This document shows, piece by piece, positions 8,629 to 17,479 of a stretch of 64,000 nt of DNA. A program made the translations under genes and the position numbers. The notes below the pieces were generated by a model that had not been told where the DNA came from, did not search any database, and worked only from the letters and a program-made list of their open reading frames with translations. Within the stretch, counting starts at the first letter, position 1. The number at the start of each line of letters is the position of its first letter. Origin of the DNA: Sulfuricella sp035530375 (GTDB lineage Bacteria; Pseudomonadota; Gammaproteobacteria; Burkholderiales; Sulfuricellaceae); NCBI GenBank assembly GCA_035530375.1, contig DATKUY010000046.1, positions 11,546 through 75,545 on the forward strand, written 5' to 3'.

Positions 8629-9747
8629 ATGAAATCCGTCATCGCCAACAGCAAACGCCTGATCATCAAAGTCGGCAGCAGCCTGGTAACCAACAGCGGC
8701 GCCGGCCTTGACCACGAGGCCATCGCCACTTGGGCGGCACAGATCGCCGGCCTCAAATCACTGGGGTACGAAGTCGTACTGGTTTCCTCCGGCGCAATCG
8801 CCGAGGGCATGCAGCGCTTGGGCTGGAAGAAACGTCCCCATGCTTTGCACGAATTGCAAGCCGCCGCCGCAGTCGGCCAGATGGGGCTGGTGCAAGTCTA
8901 TGAAACCTGCTTCCGCAACCATGGATTGCACACCGCGCAGATTCTGCTGACCCACGACGATCTGGCCGACCGCAAGCGCTACCTCAATGCCCGCTCCACC
9001 CTGCGCACCCTGCTTGCCCTTGGCGTCATCCCGATTATTAACGAGAATGACACCGTGGTTACTGAGGAAATTCGCTTCGGCGACAACGACACCTTGGGCG
9101 CGCTGGTCACCAACCTGATCGACGCGGATGCGCTGGTGATCCTGACCGATCAGACCGGGCTATATTCCGCCGATCCGCGCAAAGATCCCGCTGCCACACT
9201 GATTGCACAAGCAAGGGCCGGCGATGCCGCGCTGGAAGCCATGGCGGGCGGAGCTGGCAGCGAGATCGGACGCGGCGGCATGCTCACCAAGATTCTCGCC
9301 GCCAAGCGAGCGGCACGCAGCGGTGCCCATACCGTGATCGCCTGGGGACGCGAACCTGACGTGCTGAACCGTCTGGCGCGAGGAGAGATGATCGGCACCC
9401 AACTTGTCGCCGGGCAGGCACCCACGGTAGCGCGCAAACAATGGCTGGCCGACCATCTGCAAATCAGCGGCAAACTCACGCTCGACGCTGGTGCGGTCAA
9501 TGCGCTACGCAAGGAAGGCAAAAGTCTGCTGCCAATTGGTGTGACCGCGATTTCAGGGAATTTCGAACGCGGCGAAGTGGTCGCCTGCCTGGATGAAAAA
9601 GGCGGTGAAATTGCCCGTGGCCTGATCAATTACAATGCACAGGAAACTCAAAAAATCCTGCGCCATGCCAGCACTGAAATCGAGTCCATTCTGGGTTATG
9701 TGGACGAACCCGAGCTGATTCATCGCGACAATTTGGTGCTGATTTAA
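8629..9747 (+). CDS. proB: Glutamate 5-kinase
   Basis: First enzyme of proline synthesis: phosphorylates glutamate to gamma-glutamyl phosphate with ATP. 372 aa. The amino acid kinase domain (about 1-255) shows IIKVGSSLVTN, the VSSGAIAEGM loop, NENDTVVTEEIRFGDND and the GRGGMLTKILAAKRA segment. A C-terminal PUA domain (about 280-372) is present, so this is the long proline-inhibited form. It is probably in one operon with obgE. No proA was seen in the window. Confidence 0.96.
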   Translation: MKSVIANSKRLIIKVGSSLVTNSGAGLDHEAIATWAAQIAGLKSLGYEVVLVSSGAIAEGMQRLGWKKRPHALHELQAAAAVGQMGLVQVYETCFRNHGLHTAQILLTHDDLADRKRYLNARSTLRTLLALGVIPIINENDTVVTEEIRFGDNDTLGALVTNLIDADALVILTDQTGLYSADPRKDPAATLIAQARAGDAALEAMAGGAGSEIGRGGMLTKILAAKRAARSGAHTVIAWGREPDVLNRLARGEMIGTQLVAGQAPTVARKQWLADHLQISGKLTLDAGAVNALRKEGKSLLPIGVTAISGNFERGEVVACLDEKGGEIARGLINYNAQETQKILRHASTEIESILGYVDEPELIHRDNLVLI

Positions 9748-9815
9748 ACAAGCGGTGGAGAGTCACGCTCGCAAAGCTAACGTGATATTGAAACAACAGC
9801 CCGATACCGCCAGGA

Positions 9816-10334
9816 TCAATTCGACCGAAAGCCCCGCTTCAGCAAATCCACCGCTTCCTGCGGATCCTTCACGATTATCTCGTTGGGGCAAAAGAAATCG
9901 TCGTAGAGCACATGATGTTGCCGGTTACGATCCTGGTAGCGAATCGGCTCCCACTGGGCGGAGCGCGCCCTGGACCAGCTTCCATCCTTGCGCCCGAACG
10001 CATAGAGCCTTCTTTCGTGACTGGCGCAACGAATCCCCTCAAAGCTGACATTGAGCGCGCCTGCCGGTGACTTGACGATCAGCGTATAGCGCACCACTCC
10101 ATCTCCGCCTACGCTAATCGAAGCACTATCCACAAAAAAATGGTTATCGGTGGCGGCGCTCACGAAAAAAGGCAGCAAATTTTCATCTTTGGGATAAGGC
10201 GGGAGTTGGGCCTCGATTTCGACCCAAGGTTTTTCTTCATCGAAATCGCCTTCGAACTTCCCCCATTCGGCGCAAACCGTCAGCGGAAGAAGCACCAAAA
10301 ACAGCACTGCAGCAAATTTTATTTTCATGGTCAT
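9816..10334 (-). CDS. CNP1-like exported protein
   Basis: About 172 aa with an N-terminal Sec signal peptide (KIKFAAVLFLVLLPLTVCA, predicted cut before EWGKFEG). The mature part resembles the CNP1-like family of betaproteobacteria (EKPWVE near the N-terminus, VSFEGIRCAS, LYAFGRKDG, WEPI). Its function is unknown and its location periplasmic. Start ATG 10334 was chosen; ATG 10328 is equally plausible. It follows the CBS gene by 6 bp and ends convergently with proB. Confidence 0.75.
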   Translation of the reverse strand: MTMKIKFAAVLFLVLLPLTVCAEWGKFEGDFDEEKPWVEIEAQLPPYPKDENLLPFFVSAATDNHFFVDSASISVGGDGVVRYTLIVKSPAGALNVSFEGIRCASHERRLYAFGRKDGSWSRARSAQWEPIRYQDRNRQHHVLYDDFFCPNEIIVKDPQEAVDLLKRGFRSN

Positions 10335-10340
10335 CGACAA

Positions 10341-10934
10341 TCAGCCAGCAAGCTGTGCCTGAATTTCGGCAAAAGTGCGTGCGATTTCGGCAGTCTGGAT
10401 TTCCGTACCAAGAAGCCGGGAAATCTGGGAAGCGGAGAAAATCCCCCGCACCCGCTGGACCTGCCCCGACGCATCGGTATCCACCACCAAAGCATGCTGA
10501 CGACCGCATTTTTTCAGGGTCGCAACAATATGCCCCACCTTCGCCGCGGCGACATCTTTCATGCACAATACTTCCAGCCTTTCCAGTGGCGTCATGATGT
10601 TGCTCACCAGAACATCCTCGCGTCTGCCGCCCGATTTCTGAATGAATTGCAGCGGTTTCTCGCCCAGAATATCGGTCGCCGTGATCAGGCCGAGAACGGA
10701 CTCCTGATCATCGATCACCAGCAACAATCTCACGCTATGCCGTATCATCCGCTCGCTAGCGGCGTCCACCGGCTTGTCTGGCGCAATGGTGATCGCCATC
10801 ACCATCTTCAGATCGGTCATCACCCGCACTGCCGCATCTTCCAGTTCGACATGGATGGACGAGACTTGCTGGGGTTGATAATAGGTCGCCCCTGGTGTCA
10901 GCTTGTTGAGCGGAAGCGCGAAAAAATCAGCCAT
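10341..10934 (-). CDS. CBS-domain pair protein
   Basis: 197 aa with two CBS motifs, roughly residues 45-105 (MAITIAPDKPVDAA, RLLLVIDDQESVLGLITATDIL) and 115-185 (VSNIMTP, HALVVDTD, VRGIFSASQISRLLG). CBS pairs bind adenosine nucleotides and act as energy or regulatory sensors. No catalytic domain is attached. The start overlaps the stop of rppH by eight bases (ATGGCTGA), so coupling is likely. The ligand and target are unknown. Confidence 0.85.
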   Translation of the reverse strand: MADFFALPLNKLTPGATYYQPQQVSSIHVELEDAAVRVMTDLKMVMAITIAPDKPVDAASERMIRHSVRLLLVIDDQESVLGLITATDILGEKPLQFIQKSGGRREDVLVSNIMTPLERLEVLCMKDVAAAKVGHIVATLKKCGRQHALVVDTDASGQVQRVRGIFSASQISRLLGTEIQTAEIARTFAEIQAQLAG

Positions 10935-11430
10935 TTTGACTCTTTCCTGTCACATCGGATTTATTGAGATAGCCAGCCAGCTCATTGAGCGCCAACCGGT
11001 ACACGTCGCGCTTGAACTCGATCACCGATTCCAGCGGTATCCAGTAGTGGTGCCAGCGCCACGCATCGAATTCGGGATGAGACGAGGCGCGCAAAGACAC
11101 GTCGCAATCGCGCCCGGTCAGGCGCAACAGGAACCATATCTGCTTCTGGCCTTTGTAACTGCCGCGCCATTCCCGCCGCACCCAGTTCTGCGGCACATCG
11201 TAGCGCAGCCAGTCCCTGGTGCGGCCAATAATCTTCACATGCTGCGGCAGCAGCCCGACCTCTTCCTCAAGTTCCCGAAACATTGCCTGCTCGGGCGACT
11301 CCCCGGCTTTGATGCCGCCTTGCGGAAACTGCCAGGAATGTTCTTTGATGCGCTTACCCCAGAAAACCTCATTTTTTGCATTGCATAGAATGATGCCGAC
11401 ATTGGGGCGATAACCGTCCCGGTCTATCAT
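10927..11430 (-). CDS. rppH: RNA pyrophosphohydrolase RppH (Nudix)
   Basis: Removes pyrophosphate from the 5' triphosphate end of mRNAs, which starts decay. 167 aa. The Nudix box G(I)KAGESPEQAMFRELEEEVGL lies near residues 38-60, with the RNA-binding FPQGGI just before it. The N-terminus MIDRDGYRPNVGIILCN matches the RppH subfamily, which separates it from other Nudix hydrolases. In many Betaproteobacteria rppH faces proS; here five genes are inserted between them. The 296 bp upstream (11431-11726) hold no gene that I can see. Confidence 0.95.
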   Translation of the reverse strand: MIDRDGYRPNVGIILCNAKNEVFWGKRIKEHSWQFPQGGIKAGESPEQAMFRELEEEVGLLPQHVKIIGRTRDWLRYDVPQNWVRREWRGSYKGQKQIWFLLRLTGRDCDVSLRASSHPEFDAWRWHHYWIPLESVIEFKRDVYRLALNELAGYLNKSDVTGKSQNG

Positions 11431-11726
11431 TTGTGGAACACCTCAAATCCGTTAAATTAATATGATTCTTCCACATTTTCAGCAGCAATGAAAGCCAAAC
11501 AGAAAATAAGCATGACGCACATCATAGTTCGGAAAAAAGCGGCCGCAGAGTGAAAGAACAGTCAACCCATGTGACAACAGCATAAGCCATGGGTTCCACG
11601 AAGCCCCAGAAAACCTGCCGGGACTGGAGGCTGTCTGGCCAGCTCATATTTCACCGCTCTTTGAATGGTCACAATAACTATTGGCCCGCCGAATTTCCGC
11701 TTCAATTCTTCAAGCCCGACAAATCC

Positions 11727-12515
11727 CTAGATAAGCAGACGCCTTTCCGTATGAGGATTGAGGACGCGCAGATTTTCGACGAACTTGAGGAATTCCAGTC
11801 CATACGCCGACTCCAGTTCCCTGGCGCGCTGGCGCAAATCGTCCCAGCGCGGGTTGCCGGAACTGCGTTCAAAACCGAATACAACGATGTTGCCATGCTT
11901 TTCTGTTGGCAGGCACAGCGTCAAACCATCGAAACTGGTTTCGATGCGTTGCCGGTAAACATCGAAATTCTTGTCGCTACCCCACAGGTTGACCGCCAGT
12001 ACCCCGCGTTCGCTCAAGGCGGCGGCACAATCATCGAAAAACCGCTGGGAGGAAAGCTGATCGACCAGGCCAACGCCGTCGAAACCGTCCACCATCAACA
12101 CATCGGCACTGCCCGGATGATCGGCCACGTACTGGCCACCTTCGGCGACCACCACCTCGAACCTCTCATCCTCCGGCGGCAATTTGAAGTAGGCTCGTGC
12201 TGCCGCCACCACCTGCGGATTCAGTTCCACTGCCGTAGTGTGCGCAGCCGGCATGCGATGATAAACAAATTTCGCCAGCGACCCACCACCCAGCCCGACC
12301 ATCAGAAAGCGTACCGGTTCAGGGTTGAACAGCAGGAAACTCATCATGCTGCGGGTGTAGGCCAGTTCAAGCTCGTCAGGCGCGCTGACCCGCATTGAGC
12401 TCTGCACTGTTTTGCTGCCGAGGTGCAACGAACGAATGCCGTCACACTCGCTGACATCCACGACATCGTTTGCCGTTACTGCCTTATGGATACGCCGCCC
12501 GAAAAACATTCCCAT
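11727..12515 (-). CDS. Spermidine synthase-like (aminopropyltransferase fold) protein
   Basis: 262 aa from ATG 12515; an upstream extension into the neighbouring gene is unlikely to be used. It has the Rossmann fold of the spermine/spermidine synthase family: glycine loop LMVGLGGGSLAKF (canonical GGGDG is here GLGGGSL), acidic end of strand 2 VELNPQVV, and DVLMVDGFDG at the active-site aspartate. The catalytic Asp of the gatekeeping loop is thus kept, but the nucleotide loop differs. Polyamine synthesis is possible but unproven; related proteins are annotated only as methyltransferase-like. It follows the AI-2E transporter gene. Confidence 0.72.
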   Translation of the reverse strand: MGMFFGRRIHKAVTANDVVDVSECDGIRSLHLGSKTVQSSMRVSAPDELELAYTRSMMSFLLFNPEPVRFLMVGLGGGSLAKFVYHRMPAAHTTAVELNPQVVAAARAYFKLPPEDERFEVVVAEGGQYVADHPGSADVLMVDGFDGVGLVDQLSSQRFFDDCAAALSERGVLAVNLWGSDKNFDVYRQRIETSFDGLTLCLPTEKHGNIVVFGFERSSGNPRWDDLRQRARELESAYGLEFLKFVENLRVLNPHTERRLLI

Positions 12516-12552
12516 GACTAACGCCCGCAACCGTACACAGCCAGCGCCCCCA

Positions 12553-13605
12553 TCAAAACTCCATTTCCACCGACTCGTCGAGCGCAGCCTCACGCAGCAA
12601 AACCATGAACAAAACGAGAACGACCGGGCCGATAATCAGACCGAGAAGGCCCATCGCTGCAATACCGCCGAAAATGCCGAACAGGATGGCAAGAAAAGGT
12701 AGCGCAGTGGCGCTCTGGATCAGGCGCGGACGCAGCACGTAGTCCGCCAGCATCAGCACGGCAGTGCCGAGAATAAAAATGTAAATACCGCTCAGCGGCG
12801 AGCCTTGGGCAAAAAGGAACATACCGATCAAACCGAGCATCAAGGGGCCGGCAAGCGGCACCAGGGCCAGCACCGCAGTCAGCGCGCCGAGCAGCACCGC
12901 CGAATGCACATTGGCAAATGAAAGCATCAGGCTGATGATCACGCCCTCGGCCAGCCCCACCAACACCAGACCATTGACAGCAGAACGCACCGCCGATGGA
13001 ATGTGATAAGCATAAGACGGCCAGCGGTTCTTCAGCCATTTGAAACCGATGAGGCTGACGCGCCTGATCAATTGTTCGCCATCGCGGTAGATAAAAAACA
13101 GCGCCCACAGGGCAAAAAACAGCTTGGCCACGCGCGAGGCCACTTCCAGCAGCACTGAATTGGCCATCTCCTGGATATAGCCGAGCTTGGCAGAAAACAG
13201 GTCGGTCAATTGGTTGGGCACGGCGAGATATTGCAACCACTTGGCGGTGAGAAATTCGCCCCCCAACGGCACCCTTGCGAGCCATGCCGGCATCGGCGCG
13301 CCTTTTTCGTTTGCACTAATGAGAAAGCTGACCAGGGAATGGACATCCTCAGCCGCAAAGACCAGCAGCGCGACCATCGGTACCGCCAGCGTCAGCGCCA
13401 CCATCAGCGTCGACCCCATCGCCGCCAGCGCCTCGCGCTTGCCCAGCATGGTTCTGAGCCGGACGTGCAACGGCCAGGTCGTGATAGCGATAACCACAGC
13501 CCACAACAGCGACAACAGAAACGGCTGCAAAACAACGAATGCTGCCAGCAGGACAAGACTGGAAAATAGAATATTTACCAGCGAAGAATGATTATTGTTC
13601 ATCAA
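12553..13605 (-). CDS. AI-2E family (PerM/YdiK-type) membrane transporter
   Basis: 350 aa with about eight transmembrane segments. The C-terminal half carries the family's re-entrant pattern (GLAEGVIISLMLSFANV; LVPLAGPLMLGL; LLGLIIGPVVLVLFMVLL). The family includes AI-2 exporters and Na+/H+ antiporters, so the substrate cannot be named. Strongly hydrophobic N-terminal helices (LVNILFSSLVLLAAFVVLQ) support an inner-membrane location. It lies in a minus-strand series with the YqjE/YqjK genes upstream and the aminopropyltransferase-like gene 37 bp downstream. Confidence 0.87.
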   Translation of the reverse strand: MMNNNHSSLVNILFSSLVLLAAFVVLQPFLLSLLWAVVIAITTWPLHVRLRTMLGKREALAAMGSTLMVALTLAVPMVALLVFAAEDVHSLVSFLISANEKGAPMPAWLARVPLGGEFLTAKWLQYLAVPNQLTDLFSAKLGYIQEMANSVLLEVASRVAKLFFALWALFFIYRDGEQLIRRVSLIGFKWLKNRWPSYAYHIPSAVRSAVNGLVLVGLAEGVIISLMLSFANVHSAVLLGALTAVLALVPLAGPLMLGLIGMFLFAQGSPLSGIYIFILGTAVLMLADYVLRPRLIQSATALPFLAILFGIFGGIAAMGLLGLIIGPVVLVLFMVLLREAALDESVEMEF

Positions 13606-13630
13606 CTAGAGCGATGGCGGTGCCGTCAAC

Positions 13631-13924
13631 TTAACTTGCCCTGCCCGCCATGCTTCGGTAAACACGCCACAACGTCCAGCCACGCTGAAACCATTTCAGC
13701 GCCAGCCGAGGCCGCGTCAGCGCAAGGATGGCCCCCATTCCGACCAGAAGAACCGGGTGTTTGTGCACAAAACGCCACGCGGCTACTCCTTGATCGGCAA
13801 GCGCCAGCGGCAAGCGCCAAGCATGACAGGCCTCGCCCAGCTCAGCGCGCTGGGCGGCGCTACGCGCCACCAGATCAGCACGACGTCGATACAGATCAGC
13901 CAGGCGTTGCTGGTCGCTCATCAT
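13631..13924 (-). CDS. YqjK-like small protein
   Basis: 97 aa. An arginine-rich N-terminal helix (RLADLYRRRADLVARSAAQRAEL) is followed by one hydrophobic segment (HPVLLVGMGAILAL) and a basic tail, as in the YqjK-like family. The start overlaps the yqjE-type stop (ATGA at 13921-13924). The DUF883-YqjE-YqjK trio is conserved in Proteobacteria. Its function is unknown, but an envelope-associated role is likely. Confidence 0.75.
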   Translation of the reverse strand: MMSDQQRLADLYRRRADLVARSAAQRAELGEACHAWRLPLALADQGVAAWRFVHKHPVLLVGMGAILALTRPRLALKWFQRGWTLWRVYRSMAGRAS

Positions 13925-14316
13925 GGCAGCAACTGCTGGCGATCTTTGCCGAGTTCCGCCAGGCTGGTGGAAAACAATTTGCTCCCGGCCGAGGCATGAC
14001 CACGGAATAGCTGGATCGCCACGACACCAACACCGAGAAATAGCACTGAAAAACCACCCAGCACTAACAGGCGGTGATTATCCCAGAGCAGAACAGTGAT
14101 AAAAATGGCGAAAAACACGATACCCACCGCAATGCAAAACAGCGCGATGCCTCCAAAAACGAGAAGCTGCCCGAACCGGAGCTTTTCCTCCTCGATCTCA
14201 TTGGCGAGCAATTCCAGCCGTGTCTGCGCAATCGCAACCGTAGTGGCGGCAAAAATACGCAGCGAAGCGAGCAACCCGGCGGGGTGCCTCCCGCCTGCCT
14301 CGTTCTGTTCCGTCAT
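13921..14316 (-). CDS. YqjE-type (holin-X superfamily) membrane protein
   Basis: 131 aa from ATG 14316 (MTEQNEAGG). An amphipathic helix (VAIAQTRLELLANEIEEEKLR) precedes two transmembrane segments (LLVFGGIALFCIAVGIVFFAIF and LLVLGGFSVLFLGVGVVAIQLF). This matches YqjE/phage-holin superfamily III proteins. The name is structural; there is no lysis cassette nearby, so a phage role is not implied. It is between the DUF883 gene and the YqjK gene with tight spacing. Confidence 0.78.
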   Translation of the reverse strand: MTEQNEAGGRHPAGLLASLRIFAATTVAIAQTRLELLANEIEEEKLRFGQLLVFGGIALFCIAVGIVFFAIFITVLLWDNHRLLVLGGFSVLFLGVGVVAIQLFRGHASAGSKLFSTSLAELGKDRQQLLP

Positions 14317-14327
14317 GGCAACTTGTT

Positions 14328-14651
14328 TCAGCGGCGCGCGATCAGAACACCGACAACCAGGCCGAGACAAGCGGAAATACCGACCGCTCTCCACGGGTTC
14401 TCATGAACGAATTCATCGGTGACGCGGGCAGCCTGCTTGGTCTTGTCGATAATCGCCGCCTCCGCCAGAGAGAGCTTCAATTTTGCAGTATCCAGGCTGG
14501 CCTGGATCTTTTCGCGTGCCGCGACCACCTTCTCGCCCGCATCGCTGGCAGTAGCTCTCAGCAACGCCTCCGCATCGGCCACTACCACCCTGAAATCGGC
14601 GACCAGCTTTTCCTTGCTTACGTCAGGCACTTCATTAACTTCGGTATACAT
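14328..14651 (-). CDS. DUF883 (YqjD/ElaB-type) ribosome/membrane-associated protein
   Basis: 107 aa. A long Ala/Lys/Glu helix ends in the C-terminal signature VHENPWRAVGISACLGLVVGVLIARR, a single membrane anchor with a GxxxG-type glycine pattern typical of YqjD/ElaB. Family members bind ribosomes at the inner membrane in stationary phase (established for E. coli YqjD/ElaB). ATG 14651 is chosen because AAGGG sits six bases upstream; ATG 14657 overlaps that site. It is divergent from proS. Confidence 0.85.
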   Translation of the reverse strand: MYTEVNEVPDVSKEKLVADFRVVVADAEALLRATASDAGEKVVAAREKIQASLDTAKLKLSLAEAAIIDKTKQAARVTDEFVHENPWRAVGISACLGLVVGVLIARR

Positions 14652-14803
14652 TGTCATCCCTTTCCATATTTGATCGACATTTAAACATTCTCAGTATAGC
14701 AGGCTACCGCTATTCGCCGTCTAAATCAACAGCCCAAATCAATCCAGCAAACCACCCGTTTTCGGTTAAAATTCGAGAATTGAAATCGATTACTGGAAAT
14801 TCC

Positions 14804-16519
14804 ATGCGTGCATCACAATTTTTTCTCTCCACCCTCAAGGAAGCGCCCGCCGAAGCGGAGCTGGTCAGCCATAAACTGATGCTCCGTGCCGGCCTGATCA
14901 AACGCATCGGCAGCGGCCTGTACACCTGGATGCCTTTGGGCCTGCGCGTGCTGCGCAAGGTCGAAGCCATCGTGCGCGATGAAATGAACAAGAGCGGCGC
15001 AATCGAGCTGTTGATGCCGGCGGTGATACCCGCTGAACTGTGGCAGGAAACCGGGCGCTGGGACGTATTCGGCCCGCAGATGCTGAAAATCAAGGATCGC
15101 CATGACCGGGACTTCTGTTTCGGCCCGACCCACGAGGAAGTCATCACCGATATCGCGCGGCGCGAAATCAAGAGCTACCGCCAGTTGCCGGTGAATTTCT
15201 ACCAGGTTCAGACCAAGTTCCGCGACGAGATCCGTCCCCGTTTCGGCGTGATGCGCGCCCGCGAATTCGTGATGAAGGACGCCTATTCTTTCCACGCCGA
15301 TTTCGCCAGCCTGGAGCAAACCTACCAGGTGATGCACGATACCTACAGCCGAATTTTCACTCGCCTGGGGTTGAAATTCCGCGCCGTGGCCGCCGACACC
15401 GGCGCAATCGGCGGCACTGGCTCGCACGAGTTTCACGTGCTGGCGGATTCCGGCGAGGACGCCATCGCTTTCTGCCCCGATTCAGACTATGCCGCCAACG
15501 TCGAACTGGCAGAGGCGGTCAGCCCTGCAGAGCCGCGCCGCGCACCGATCGCGACCATGCAAAAAATTGCCACACCCGGCGCCCGCACCATCGAAGAGGT
15601 GAGCGCATTCCTCAAGGTAACGCCCCAGCAGATCGTCAAATCCTTGCTGGTCATTACCACCGAAGGCATCCCTTATCTCTTGCTGTTGCGCGGCGACCAT
15701 CAGCTCAACGAGGTCAAGCTGGGCAAGCACCCCGCCTTCGGCCAAGGCTTCCGCTTCGCCAGCGAGCAGGAGGTGGAGGAGATCATGGGCTGCCGCGCGG
15801 GCTACATCGGCCCGGTTCAGGTGCCCTCCGGGATTGACATCATCGCCGACCGCACCGTGGCTGTGATGACGGACTTCATCTGCGGCGCCAACGACAACGG
15901 CTTCCACCTCGCTGGGGTCAACTTCAACCGCGACCTAGCCGAACCTGCCAGCGTCGCCGACATCCGGAATGCAATTGAAGGCGACTCCAGCCCGGACGGC
16001 AAAGGCACGCTGGAATTGTGCCGCGGCATCGAAGTTGGCCACATCTTCCAACTGCGCACCAAGTATTCCGAAGCGATGAAAGCCACTTTCCTCGACGAGC
16101 AAGGCAAGGAGCAAGTAATGGAAATGGGCTGCTACGGCATCGGAGTTTCGCGCATCGTCGCCGCCGCCATCGAACAGGGGCACGACGAACGCGGCATCAT
16201 CTGGCCACTGGCGATTGCGCCGTTCCAGGTGGCACTCGCACCGATCGGCCTGGGCCGGAGCGAAATGGTGCGTGAAGCGGCCGGGAAGCTTTACGCCGAA
16301 CTGGCCGCTGCCGGCATCGAAGTGCTGATGTATGACCGCGACGAGCGCCCCGGCGTCATGTTCGCCGACATTGAACTGATCGGCATCCCGCACCGCATCG
16401 TTATCGGCGAGCGCGGGCTGAAGGAAAACAACGTGGAATACCAGGGGCGCCGCGATGACAGTGCCACGGCCATTCCCTTGCAAAATATCGTGAATCACAT
16501 AAAATCAATGACATGTTGA
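14804..16519 (+). CDS. proS: Prolyl-tRNA synthetase
   Basis: Class II aminoacyl-tRNA synthetase charging tRNA-Pro, 571 aa. The open frame extends upstream, but family proteins begin MRASQFFLSTLKEAPAEAE, so ATG 14804 is used, with GGAAA before it. Class II motif 2 (TKFRDEIRPRFGVMRAREFVMKD, about 137-160), the INS/YbaK-like editing insertion (about 225-405) and motif 3 with the anticodon-binding domain (GIGVSRIVAAAIEQ onward) are intact. This is the bacterial long form with editing. Its stop overlaps the next gene's ATG. Confidence 0.97.
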   Translation: MRASQFFLSTLKEAPAEAELVSHKLMLRAGLIKRIGSGLYTWMPLGLRVLRKVEAIVRDEMNKSGAIELLMPAVIPAELWQETGRWDVFGPQMLKIKDRHDRDFCFGPTHEEVITDIARREIKSYRQLPVNFYQVQTKFRDEIRPRFGVMRAREFVMKDAYSFHADFASLEQTYQVMHDTYSRIFTRLGLKFRAVAADTGAIGGTGSHEFHVLADSGEDAIAFCPDSDYAANVELAEAVSPAEPRRAPIATMQKIATPGARTIEEVSAFLKVTPQQIVKSLLVITTEGIPYLLLLRGDHQLNEVKLGKHPAFGQGFRFASEQEVEEIMGCRAGYIGPVQVPSGIDIIADRTVAVMTDFICGANDNGFHLAGVNFNRDLAEPASVADIRNAIEGDSSPDGKGTLELCRGIEVGHIFQLRTKYSEAMKATFLDEQGKEQVMEMGCYGIGVSRIVAAAIEQGHDERGIIWPLAIAPFQVALAPIGLGRSEMVREAAGKLYAELAAAGIEVLMYDRDERPGVMFADIELIGIPHRIVIGERGLKENNVEYQGRRDDSATAIPLQNIVNHIKSMTC

Positions 16520-17235
16520 AATCAGAAAAAGCCTTACCACGGATTGGCACGGATTCTCACGGATTATCCGTGTCAATCCGTGTCAATCCGTGGCTAAAAA
16601 GTTTTTTCGTGCTTTCCGCGCTGCTGACCGCATCCTTCGCCTTTGCCGGCGCGCAACGTTATGAGCCCTTAAGCGCCAGCGTCCAGGCGGTACTGAGCAA
16701 AACCGTCAGCGACAGCGCCGCGCCGCGCATGGCCTTTACCTCACAGTCCGAGGCCAACACCTGGCTGGCGGAAATGTCCCGGCGTCTGGAGACGCGCTTC
16801 CCGGACAAGGCCGGGCGTCTCGATTTCCTCAAGACCGTGCACTATGAAGCCACCCGTGCCGGACTTGATCCGCAAATGGTGCTGGGATTGATCCAGGTGG
16901 AGAGCGGTTTCAAGAAATACGCGGTTTCAAGCGCCGGGGCGCGCGGCTACATGCAGGTGATGCCGTTCTGGACCAGGCTGATCGGCAAGCCGGAACAGGA
17001 CCTGTTCCACATCCGCACCAACCTGCGCTATGGCTGCACCATCCTGCGCCACTACCTCGATATCGAAAATGGCAACCTGTTCCGCGCTCTGGGCCGCTAT
17101 AACGGCAACCTGGGAAGCCCTGAGTACCCCAACATGGTGGTAAGTGCCTGGCACAGCGGCTGGATCTATCAGAGGGAAATCGGCCAAGTGTCGGCGACCG
17201 AATTAAGGCTCACCAAACTAGCCGCAGACAAATAA
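16513..17235 (+). CDS. Lytic transglycosylase (SLT domain), exported
   Basis: Cleaves peptidoglycan glycan strands with 1,6-anhydro product formation. The catalytic glutamate is in GLIQVESGFKKYAVSSAGARGYMQVMPFW split as LIQVESGF and GARGYMQV, and AL-GRYNGN completes the SLT signature. A signal peptide (LKSFFVLSALLTASFAFAGA) directs export. If translation starts at ATG 16513, which overlaps the proS stop by seven bases, residues about 9-28 are encoded by the 10-bp-period repeat and form an odd hydrophilic leader. GTG 16570 inside the repeat would give a more normal signal peptide. 240 aa as drawn. Confidence 0.88.
   Translation: MLKSEKALPRIGTDSHGLSVSIRVNPWLKSFFVLSALLTASFAFAGAQRYEPLSASVQAVLSKTVSDSAAPRMAFTSQSEANTWLAEMSRRLETRFPDKAGRLDFLKTVHYEATRAGLDPQMVLGLIQVESGFKKYAVSSAGARGYMQVMPFWTRLIGKPEQDLFHIRTNLRYGCTILRHYLDIENGNLFRALGRYNGNLGSPEYPNMVVSAWHSGWIYQREIGQVSATELRLTKLAADK
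16537..16593. repeat. Dispersed inverted repeat, 10-bp-period family, copy 1 (inside a gene's 5' end)
   Basis: Three copies of CACGGATT spaced 10 bp apart are followed at once by three copies of AATCCGTG on the same period, giving a compact palindrome CCACGGATTGG...CCGTGG. It lies within the first 30 codons of the transglycosylase frame. Other copies: 31715-31849, 57742-57875, lone arm 63463-63490. Confidence 0.85.
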
Positions 17236-17303
17236 CTTCAGCCCGAACAGGTGAAGAAACGCCGGCTTTCCGGCAATCCTGCAACATAACCCCGCCGCCC
17301 CAT

Positions 17304-17335
17304 AAAAAAAGGGGTAAGCCGTCAAGCCAACCCCT
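17304..17335 (-). terminator. Rho-independent terminator after tRNA-Thr
   Basis: On the minus strand AGGGGTTGGCTTG-ACGGCTTACCCCT forms a GC-rich stem ending in seven T (17304-17310), just downstream of the tRNA. Confidence 0.75.
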
Positions 17336-17343
17336 CGATTTAC

Positions 17344-17419
17344 TGGTGCCGATGGCCGGAATCGAACTGGCGACCTTCGCATTACGAATGCGCTGCTCTA
17401 CCAACTGAGCTACATCGGC
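17344..17419 (-). tRNA. tRNA-Thr (CGT)
   Basis: The minus strand reads GCCGATGTAGCTCAGTTGG at the 5' end and ATCGGCACCA at the 3' end with an encoded CCA. The anticodon stem GCGCA/TGCG frames the loop TTCGTAA, giving anticodon CGT. The T-loop region is AGTTCGATTCC. The structure is complete and close to E. coli thrW. Confidence 0.96.
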
Positions 17420-17479
17420 ACGCAAGGCCGGCATTATATCCCTCTTCCCGCCATTCCCTCAACCACTATGGCCCGGACA

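Noticed and set aside
13921..14316. Phage holin gene implying a prophage
   Set aside because: The fold name is holin superfamily, but the gene is in the conserved DUF883-YqjE-YqjK set and no phage genes, integrase or attachment sites are near.
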